Shown: positions 1 to 5,017 of the stretch, in pieces
How positions within the stretch are numbered: the stretch's first letter is position 1
Layout: every line of letters starts with the position of its first letter
Assembly: GCA_021154065.1 (NCBI GenBank)
Contig: JAJKJG010000159.1
Location: 1 to 5,017, forward strand
From: Methylobacterium sp.
GTDB taxonomy: Bacteria; Pseudomonadota; Alphaproteobacteria; Rhizobiales; Beijerinckiaceae
Reading direction: 5' to 3'
DNA length: 5,017 bases
Translations under genes and position numbers: made by a program
The notes under the pieces: generated by a model
What the model was told of the DNA's origin: nothing
Databases searched by the model: none
What the model saw: the letters and a program-made list of their open reading frames with translations, nothing else

Positions 1-879
1 GAGCTCGTGCTCGGCTCGGCCGACCTGACGCCGTCGAACAACACCAAGACCAAGAACCTGACCGTCGTCGCGCCGGGCCAATATGGCGGGCGCTACATCC
101 ATTACGGCATCCGCGAGCACGGCATGGCGGCCGCCATGAACGGGCTTGCGCTCCATGGCGGCTTCCGCCCGGCCGGCGCGACGTTCCTGGTCTTCACCGA
201 TTATGCGCGGCCGGCGATCCGCATCGCGGCGCTGTCCGGCATCCCGGCGATCTACGTCATGACGCACGACTCGATCGGGCTTGGCGAGGACGGACCGACG
301 CATCAGCCGGTCGAGCATCTTGCGGCCTTGAGGGCGATGCCGAACCTGCGCGTCTTCCGCCCGGCGGACGCCGTCGAGACGGCGGAATGCTGGCAGCTCG
401 CGATCGAGCGCAGCGACGGGCCGACCGTGCTGGCGCTGACCCGACAGAGCCTGCCGCCGCTGCGCACCGAGGCCGGCGGGGAGAACCGCTGCGCCGCCGG
501 CGCCTATGAGATCGCGCCGGCCGAGGGCGAGGCCAAGGCGACGCTCTTCGCTTCGGGCTCCGAGCTCGAGATCGCGCTCGCGGCGCAAAAGCTGCTCTCC
601 GGGCGCGGCATGACCGCCCGCGTCGTGTCGGTGCCCTCGCTCGACCTGCTGCTCGCCCAGCCTGAACCAATCCGCCGCCGGATCGTTGGCGATGCGCCGG
701 TCAAGGTGGCGATCGAGGCGGCGGTGCGCTTCGGCTGGGACGCGCTCATCGGCCCCGACGGCCTCTTCGTCGGCATGAAGGGTTTCGGCGCGAGCGCGCC
801 CTACAAGGACCTCTACCGGCACTTCGGGATCACGGCCGAGGCCGTCGCCGACCAGGTGCTGCGCACGCATAATCTGTGA
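1..879 (+). CDS. tkt: Transketolase, C-terminal part (5' end outside window)
   Basis: Transketolase is a thiamine-diphosphate enzyme that moves two-carbon ketol units between sugar phosphates in the non-oxidative pentose phosphate (or Calvin) pathway; it is cytosolic. The frame is open from base 1, so 292 residues of a protein usually about 660 long are present, and the N-terminal diphosphate-binding domain is missing. Numbering from the window edge, the pyrimidine-binding domain shows GSADLTPSN at 5-13, and GIREHGM at 36-42, whose Glu39 is the conserved glutamate that activates the cofactor. The transketolase signature GEDGPTHQP spans 95-103 and includes the substrate-binding His101. LTRQSLP at 146-152 supplies the phosphate-binding arginine. 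The C-terminal domain follows ([11 protein letters not shown], then [17 protein letters not shown] near the end). There is no frameshift, and the stop is TGA at 877-879. gap follows after 13 nt, implying co-transcription. The first in-frame GTG (position 7) is not a real start, because conserved sequence continues to the window edge. Confidence 0.97.
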   Translation, partial: ELVLGSADLTPSNNTKTKNLTVVAPGQYGGRYIHYGIREHGMAAAMNGLALHGGFRPAGATFLVFTDYARPAIRIAALSGIPAIYVMTHDSIGLGEDGPTHQPVEHLAALRAMPNLRVFRPADAVETAECWQLAIERSDGPTVLALTRQSLPPLRTEAGGENRCAAGAYEIAPAEGEAKATLFASGSELEIALAAQKLLSGRGMTARVVSVPSLDLLLAQPEPIRRRIVGDAPVKVAIEAAVRFGWDALIGPDGLFVGMKGFGASAPYKDLYRHFGITAEAVADQVLRTHNL

Positions 880-883
880 GGAG
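878..883 (+). promoter_or_regulatory. Shine-Dalgarno of gap, overlapping the tkt stop
   Basis: GAGGAG lies 9 nt before the gap ATG at 893, and its first two bases are the last two of the tkt TGA stop. A ribosome finishing tkt would sit on the gap binding site, which supports coupled translation of the two genes. It also supports 893 as the start. Confidence 0.8.
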
Positions 884-892
884 CTTTCCGAC

Positions 893-1899
<1,007 letters not shown>

Positions 1900-1900
<1 letters not shown>

Positions 1901-1926
1901 TGCGGGACGCGCGGCCATTATTATGA
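1900..1926 (+). other. Possible 8-codon coupling ORF between gap and the zinc-ribbon gene
   Basis: An ATG at 1900-1902 overlaps the gap stop (TGATG, 1898-1902). It opens a frame of eight codons (MRDARPLL) that ends in a TGA at 1924-1926, which in turn overlaps the start codon of the next gene (ATGA, 1923-1926). The geometry would let a terminating ribosome reinitiate twice. That would explain why the zinc-ribbon gene has no clear Shine-Dalgarno near its ATG. A frame this short can arise by chance, so this is an inference from geometry only. Confidence 0.3.
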
Positions 1927-2228
1927 CGGTAGCGACCGAAGAGAACCGCGGGTTCGAGGAACTCAAGGAGCTGGTAAACGCCAGCTTCCCTGACCTACGC
2001 TGCCTTCGCTGCGGTAATGAAACCTTCTATCTAGCGTCTGACATCGATGCACTTGGGACAGGAAAGCTGCATTCCTACAGCCGCATTGCCCTACATTCGC
2101 TGCTCAGCGATCCGGCGAACCCGGTAATCACGTTAGCTTGCACACGGTGCGGGTACCTTGAGCATCATATGACAGGCGTATTGCGGCGGGCCGAAAAGCC
2201 GATCATGAAGAACGAGGCTGATGGCTGA
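1923..2228 (+). CDS. Small zinc-ribbon protein of unknown function
   Basis: I do not recognise this 101-residue protein. It has two CxxC knuckles: Cys27/Cys30 in LRCLRCGNETF and Cys73/Cys76 in LACTRCGYLEHH, separated by 42 residues. This is the usual layout of a single zinc ribbon binding one metal ion through four cysteines. Residues 1-25 look helical and acidic; 40-65 form an insert between the knuckles; 86-101 are a polar tail. No signal peptide or membrane segment is visible, so it is probably cytosolic. Such ribbons bind nucleic acid or protein partners; which applies here cannot be told. Base composition is low for this genome (33/60 and 32/60 G+C in two counted stretches), and codons such as CTA, GTA and TTA occur, suggesting acquisition. 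The ATG at 1923 has only a weak GGGAC 14 nt upstream, but it is the only ATG before the first knuckle and the upstream frame is closed at 1893. The end overlaps the next gene by 8 nt. Confidence 0.75.
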   Translation: MTVATEENRGFEELKELVNASFPDLRCLRCGNETFYLASDIDALGTGKLHSYSRIALHSLLSDPANPVITLACTRCGYLEHHMTGVLRRAEKPIMKNEADG

Positions 2229-2508
2229 AATCGTCAGACTGCCGCGGTTCGCGGGGAACTCAGGAGGCGGCCCGGAGGATCCGATGCTTGGGGAGCGAGT
2301 CGAGCGGCTTGAGGGTGACGTCAAGGACGTCAAGACCAGCTTGAAGAGCATAGAAGCGAAGCTGACATCTATCGAGGTCTCGCTAGCCGAGATCAAGGGC
2401 AGACTCTCTCAAGCGCCCAACTGGCTTCAGCTGATCGGAGCCATCCTGGCGACCTGGGCCGCGGGAGCTGCCATCGTGTTCACCCTGTTGCGCGCCGTGA
2501 AGCCGTAG
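2221..2508 (+). CDS. Short coiled-coil protein with C-terminal membrane helix
   Basis: Function unknown. The 95 residues divide into a Gly/Pro-rich N-terminal leader (1-21), a coiled coil (22-62) and one hydrophobic helix (about 68-90), ending RAVKP. Hydrophobic residues fall at 27, 30, 34, 37, 41, 44, 48, 51, 55, 58 and 62, an unbroken 3-4 heptad pattern that strongly predicts a parallel oligomer. The membrane segment near the C terminus with no signal peptide suggests a tail-anchored inner-membrane protein with its coiled coil in the cytoplasm, although topology is not proven. The first ATG (2221) lies inside the end of the zinc-ribbon gene (ATGGCTGA overlap), which fits translational coupling; a GAGG sits only 3 nt upstream. 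A second ATG at 2284 (Met22) has a better-spaced GGAGG and would give a 74-residue form. Composition is low in G+C (31/60 in one stretch), like the preceding gene. It resembles in design the following gene, including the shared motif PMLGER. Confidence 0.75.
   Translation: MAEIVRLPRFAGNSGGGPEDPMLGERVERLEGDVKDVKTSLKSIEAKLTSIEVSLAEIKGRLSQAPNWLQLIGAILATWAAGAAIVFTLLRAVKP
2274..2278 (+). promoter_or_regulatory. Strong internal Shine-Dalgarno, alternative start at 2284
   Basis: GGAGG lies 5 nt before an in-frame ATG at 2284, which is Met22 of the coiled-coil protein. It is stronger and better spaced than the site for the 2221 start. The true start may be 2284, or both may be used. The motif could also arise simply from the Gly-Gly-Pro-Glu-Asp codons of the leader. 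Confidence 0.4.
2317..2334 (+). repeat. Tandem 9-bp repeat inside the coiled-coil gene
   Basis: GACGTCAAG occurs twice head to tail and encodes Asp-Val-Lys-Asp-Val-Lys (residues 33-38) in the coiled coil. The copies are identical. It is a small coding repeat, possibly a recent slippage duplication. Confidence 0.7.
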
Positions 2509-2521
2509 CGCCGCCGAAGAC

Positions 2522-2525
2522 GAGG
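2522..2525 (+). promoter_or_regulatory. Shine-Dalgarno of the 152-residue membrane protein gene
   Basis: GAGG ends 8 nt before the ATG at 2534, in the 25-nt spacer after the previous stop. The spacing is normal and supports 2534 as the start. Confidence 0.6.
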
Positions 2526-2533
2526 TTGATCCA

Positions 2534-2992
2534 ATGGCCGATTCAACGACCACGAACCGGGTCGAGCCGACGCTTGGAACCAGTCCCTACGCCCCGAGCG
2601 TCGAGGAGCTGAGGGCCGCCGTCGAATCCGTGCCGACAGCTCCGCCCGCCGCGGCGGCAGCGCCGGAATCGGCGCCGATGCTCGGCGAGCGCCTCGACCA
2701 GCTCTCGCGGATCGAGGACAAGACGGCGCGCATCGAGGAGAAATACGCCCGCACCGAGACCGGGATGCTGCGCGTCCAGGACAAGGTCGAGGCGGCGATG
2801 GCGCGCATGACCGACGCGGCGCTGCAGTCCGACCTCGTCGTCGTGCGCGAGCGGGTCGAGGAACTCGGCCGCCGCGTGCGCGGCCTTCCCGGCCTGAACT
2901 CGCTCTGGCTCACGGCGATCGTGACGGCGCTCCTCACCGCCGTCTTCGTGCTCGCGGCCCAGAAATACCTCTTGGGGCGCCTGCCCGGATGA
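2534..2992 (+). CDS. Coiled-coil protein with C-terminal membrane helix, unknown function
   Basis: I do not recognise this 152-residue protein. It has a polar N terminus (1-32), an Ala/Pro low-complexity linker (about 33-48), a long charged helix (49-115) and a hydrophobic helix (about 123-143) followed by a short tail, KYLLGRLPG. Positions 57, 60, 64, 67, 71, 74, 78, 81, 85, 88 and 92 follow 3-4 heptad spacing, though with weaker core residues (Thr64, Tyr71, Thr74, Ala88) than the preceding protein. No signal peptide is seen, so a tail-anchored inner-membrane protein is likely. PMLGER at 48-53 matches PMLGER at 21-26 of the gene upstream, and both place it directly before the coiled coil, hinting at common ancestry. 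Unlike that neighbour, its composition is host-like (45/60 G+C in one counted stretch). The stop overlaps the pgk start as ATGA (2989-2992), so it is probably coupled to pgk. A role in anchoring or scaffolding glycolytic enzymes is conceivable but has no direct evidence. Confidence 0.8.
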   Translation: MADSTTTNRVEPTLGTSPYAPSVEELRAAVESVPTAPPAAAAAPESAPMLGERLDQLSRIEDKTARIEEKYARTETGMLRVQDKVEAAMARMTDAALQSDLVVVRERVEELGRRVRGLPGLNSLWLTAIVTALLTAVFVLAAQKYLLGRLPG

Positions 2993-4179
2993 GCGTCCGC
3001 ACGCTCGATGGCGCCGATCTCAAGGGCAGGCGCGTCCTCGTCCGCGTCGACCTCAACGTGCCGATGGAGAACGGGCGCGTTGCCGACCAGACCCGCCTCG
3101 AGCGCGTGATCCCGACCATCCAGGAGATCGCCGACAAGGGCGGCAAGGTCGTGCTGCTCGCGCATTTCGGCCGGCCGAAGGGGCGCGACCCGGAGCAGTC
3201 CCTGAAGCCGATCGCCGCCGCCCTTTCGGACGTGCTGGGGCGCCCGGTAGCGTTCGCCGAGGATTGCATCGGCGAAGCGGCTGCGAAGGCCGTCGCGGCC
3301 ATGAAGGAAGGCGATATCCTTCTGCTCGAGAACACCCGCTTTGACGCCGGCGAGGAGAAGAACGACAGCGGTTTCGCGAAGGCGCTGGCGACGCTCGGCG
3401 ACGTCTACGTCAACGACGCCTTCTCGGCGGCGCACCGGGCGCATGCCTCGACCGAGGGGCTCGCCCACCTGCTCCCGGCCTATGCCGGCCGCGCCATGCA
3501 GGGCGAGCTCGATGCCCTGGCGAAGGGCCTCGAGGCACCGGCGCGCCCGCTCGTCGCGGTCGTCGGCGGGGCCAAGGTCTCGACCAAGATCGATCTCCTG
3601 GAGAATCTCGTCGCCAGGGTCGACGCCCTCGTCATCGGCGGCGGGATGGCGAACACCTTCCTGCAGGCGATCGACATCGGCGTCGGGCGCTCGCTCGCCG
3701 AGCGGGACCTCGGCGCGACGGCGCGGCGCATCATGGACAAGGCGCGCGAGACGAACTGCGCCATCATCCTGCCGGTCGACGCCGTCGTTGCCGGCGAGCT
3801 CAAGGCAAACGCGCCGCACCACACCTACGGCATCGACGCGATCCCGTCCGACGGCATAATCCTCGACATCGGCGCGCAGTCGGTCGACCGCGTCAACGCG
3901 GCGATCAACGACGCCGCGACGCTCGTCTGGAACGGCCCCCTCGGCGCCTTCGAGCACGTGCCCTTCGACCAGGGCACGGTGGCGGCGGCGCGCCACGCCG
4001 CGGCGCGCACCCGGCAGGGCAAGCTCGTCTCGGTGGCGGGCGGCGGCGATACCGTCGCGGCGCTGAACCACGCCGGCGTCGCCGGTGAGTTCACCTATGT
4101 CTCGACCGCCGGCGGCGCCTTCCTCGAATGGCTCGAAGGCAAGCCCCTGCCGGGGGTGGAGGCGCTGCGGAGGAAGTAA
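2989..4179 (+). CDS. pgk: Phosphoglycerate kinase
   Basis: This cytosolic monomer transfers the acyl phosphate of 1,3-bisphosphoglycerate to ADP, giving 3-phosphoglycerate and ATP, and runs in reverse in gluconeogenesis. At 396 residues it is of normal bacterial length. The N-terminal substrate domain shows the family signature [11 protein letters not shown] at 15-25 (Asp21 and Asn23 contact substrate), then Arg36, HFGRPKG at 59-65, ENTRF at 114-118 (Arg117) and AHRAH at 148-152 (Arg150). The C-terminal nucleotide domain has [10 protein letters not shown] at 191-200 with Lys196 and Lys200, GGGMANTF at 217-224, WNGPLGAFE at 314-322, the GGGDT loop at 351-355 and [13 protein letters not shown] from 372. 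All key residues are present. The start overlaps the stop of the upstream coiled-coil gene (ATGA), and only a weak GGGG (2974-2977) precedes it, so translation is probably coupled. A palindromic repeat begins 7 nt after the TAA stop. Read on the other strand, this gene shows long open frames that are artefacts of high G+C. Confidence 0.98.
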   Translation: MSVRTLDGADLKGRRVLVRVDLNVPMENGRVADQTRLERVIPTIQEIADKGGKVVLLAHFGRPKGRDPEQSLKPIAAALSDVLGRPVAFAEDCIGEAAAKAVAAMKEGDILLLENTRFDAGEEKNDSGFAKALATLGDVYVNDAFSAAHRAHASTEGLAHLLPAYAGRAMQGELDALAKGLEAPARPLVAVVGGAKVSTKIDLLENLVARVDALVIGGGMANTFLQAIDIGVGRSLAERDLGATARRIMDKARETNCAIILPVDAVVAGELKANAPHHTYGIDAIPSDGIILDIGAQSVDRVNAAINDAATLVWNGPLGAFEHVPFDQGTVAAARHAAARTRQGKLVSVAGGGDTVAALNHAGVAGEFTYVSTAGGAFLEWLEGKPLPGVEALRRK

Positions 4180-4185
4180 AGGGCT

Positions 4186-4284
4186 CGTCATCCCGGACGG
4201 CGCGAAGCGCCGATCCGGGATCTCGCGCCGGGCGACCTTTTGGTTGGAAGATCCCGGGTCGTGCTGCGCACGCCCGGGATGACG
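4186..4284. repeat. REP-like intergenic double-palindrome element between pgk and fba
   Basis: The spacer between pgk and fba is almost filled by nested inverted repeats. The outer arms, CGTCATCCCGG (4186-4196) and CCGGGATGACG (4274-4284), are perfect 11-bp complements. Inner arms CCGGGATCT (4215-4223) and AGATCCCGG (4249-4257) are also complementary. Alternatively each half folds alone. Left hairpin 4191-4220: 7-bp stem, one bulged A, 6-bp stem, GAA loop. Right hairpin 4251-4280: 8-bp stem, one bulged T, 5-bp stem, TGC loop. From memory, intergenic palindromes with GTCATCCCGG-type ends recur in genomes of the Hyphomicrobiales; I cannot check copy number here. There is no T-run, so it is not a classic terminator. 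It may stabilise the pgk mRNA end or reduce readthrough to fba. Confidence 0.8.
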
Positions 4285-4288
4285 ATGT

Positions 4289-4295
4289 GGAGGAG
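4289..4295 (+). promoter_or_regulatory. Shine-Dalgarno of fba
   Basis: GGAGGAG ends 9 nt before the ATG at 4305. A second GGAGG at 4298-4302 is only 2 nt from the ATG, too close to work for this start. The upstream copy therefore decides the start. Confidence 0.75.
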
Positions 4296-4304
4296 ACGGA
4301 GGAC

Positions 4305-5017
4305 ATGAACCTCGACCAGTTGAACAAGACCGCCGAGGCGATGACGAAGCCCGGCAAGGGCATCCTCGCGGCGGACGAATCCTCGTCGACGATCAAGAAG
4401 CGTTTCGACGCGATCGGCGTCGAGTCGACCGCCGACAACCGGCGCGACTACCGCGAGCTCCTGTTCCGCTCGACCGAGGCCATGCGGAACTACATCTCGG
4501 GCGTGATCCTCTATGATGAGACGATCCGCCAGAGCGCGAAGGACGGCACCCCGCTCGTCAAGATCATCGCCGACACCAGCGCCATCCCCGGCATCAAGGT
4601 CGACGCCGGCGCGAAGCCGCTGCCGTTCTCGCCCGGCGAGACGGTCACCGAGGGCCTCGATGGGCTGCGCGAGCGGCTGAAGGACTACCACGGCCTTGGC
4701 GCCCGCTTCGCGAAGTGGCGCGCCGTCATTGACATCGGCGAGCGCAAGCCGAGCTACGCCGCGATCCTGGCGAACGCCCACGCCCTCGCCCGCTACGCGG
4801 CGCTGTGCCAGGAGGCCGACATCGTGCCGATCGTCGAGCCCGAGGTTCTGATGGACGGCGGCCACGACATCCAGACCTGCGCCCAGGTTACCGAGTGGGT
4901 GCTGAAGGAGGTCTACCAGCAGCTCTACTACCAGAACGTCGTGCTCGAAGGCACGGTGCTGAAGCCGAACATGATCGTCCCCGGCAACAAGTCGGAGAAG
5001 CGCGCCTCGGTCGACGA
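4305..5017 (+). CDS. fba: Fructose-bisphosphate aldolase class I, N-terminal part (3' end outside window)
   Basis: Class I aldolase cleaves fructose-1,6-bisphosphate to dihydroxyacetone phosphate and glyceraldehyde-3-phosphate, or joins them, through a lysine Schiff base and without a metal ion; it is cytosolic. The frame is open to the window end, giving 237 residues of a family usually about 340 long. It is the eukaryote-like type, not the DhnA/FbaB type. With a constant offset of 9 from rabbit aldolase numbering, all visible active-site residues are present: Asp24 in KGILAADES (rabbit Asp33), Lys98 in GIKVD (Lys107), Lys137 and Arg139 in FAKWR (Lys146, Arg148), Glu178 and Glu180 in IVEPE (Glu187, Glu189), and the Schiff-base lysine Lys220 in LKPNM (Lys229). 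The equivalents of rabbit Ser271 and Arg303 lie outside. The start at 4305 has a good Shine-Dalgarno, and the opening MNLDQLNKTAEAM fits the family. It lies 125 nt after pgk behind a palindromic element, so it may be co-transcribed or have its own control. Confidence 0.96.
   Translation, partial: MNLDQLNKTAEAMTKPGKGILAADESSSTIKKRFDAIGVESTADNRRDYRELLFRSTEAMRNYISGVILYDETIRQSAKDGTPLVKIIADTSAIPGIKVDAGAKPLPFSPGETVTEGLDGLRERLKDYHGLGARFAKWRAVIDIGERKPSYAAILANAHALARYAALCQEADIVPIVEPEVLMDGGHDIQTCAQVTEWVLKEVYQQLYYQNVVLEGTVLKPNMIVPGNKSEKRASVD

Noticed and set aside
1901..1922. Promoter for the small-gene block between gap and the zinc-ribbon gene
   Set aside because: The 22-nt spacer is too short for a -35/-10 pair, and no convincing pair was seen in the end of gap.
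1923..2992. Toxin-antitoxin or phage-defence system
   Set aside because: Small overlapping genes with a membrane helix superficially suggest this, but no nuclease, toxin fold, DNA-binding antitoxin, NTPase or other effector domain is visible.
2587..4191. 534-codon open frame on the - strand across pgk
   Set aside because: It is antisense to a gene with a complete set of PGK motifs. Its product is Arg/Asp/Val-rich and low in complexity, as expected of the complementary strand of GC-rich coding DNA.
4186..4284. Rho-independent terminator after pgk
   Set aside because: Stable hairpins are present, but neither is followed by a run of T. The short TTTT at 4238-4241 lies between the two hairpins, too far from the left stem to serve.
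4188..4865. 225-codon open frame on the - strand across the start of fba
   Set aside because: Antisense to class I aldolase with all visible active-site residues; it also runs through the palindromic spacer, which is not coding-like.

Overview
This is a GC-rich window with every gene on the + strand. It carries a central carbon metabolism cluster in the order tkt – gap – three small unrecognised genes – pgk – fba (class I). The gene order, a eukaryote-type class I aldolase beside pgk, the high G+C (about 63-75% in hand-counted 60-base stretches of the host-like genes) and a CGTCATCCCGG...CCGGGATGACG intergenic palindrome all fit an alphaproteobacterium, probably of the Hyphomicrobiales (Rhizobiales). 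The genus cannot be fixed from the sequence; Bosea- or Methylobacterium-like lineages are only a guess.

Layout. Positions 1-879 hold the C-terminal 292 residues of transketolase; its start lies outside the window. The Shine-Dalgarno of gap (893-1900) overlaps the tkt stop codon. Positions 1923-2992 hold three short genes: a four-cysteine zinc-ribbon protein (1923-2228), a 95-residue coiled-coil protein with one C-terminal membrane helix (2221-2508, overlapping the previous gene by 8 nt), and a 152-residue protein of the same general design (2534-2992). The last of these shares an ATGA overlap with pgk (2989-4179). A 125-nt spacer after pgk is filled almost entirely by a REP-like double palindrome (4186-4284). 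Class I fructose-bisphosphate aldolase starts at 4305 and runs off the right edge after 237 residues.

How the genes work together. Transketolase supplies glyceraldehyde-3-phosphate and fructose-6-phosphate from pentose phosphates. GAPDH and phosphoglycerate kinase interconvert glyceraldehyde-3-phosphate and 3-phosphoglycerate. The aldolase links the trioses to fructose-1,6-bisphosphate. All four enzymes keep the active-site residues visible here and look functional. The same-strand order, short spacers and stop/start overlaps suggest one transcript from tkt to pgk, with a palindromic element before fba that could alter mRNA stability or readthrough.

The unusual part is the roughly 1.07-kb block of small genes between gap and pgk. 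Its first two genes are clearly less GC-rich (about 52-55% in hand-counted stretches) than everything around them and look like a later insertion. The third has host-like composition (75% in one counted stretch) but repeats the 'PMLGER + coiled coil + C-terminal membrane helix' design of the second. No function can be assigned to any of the three. I see no CRISPR array, tRNA, rRNA, transposase or recognisable defence gene, and no gene-free stretch longer than 300 bases.
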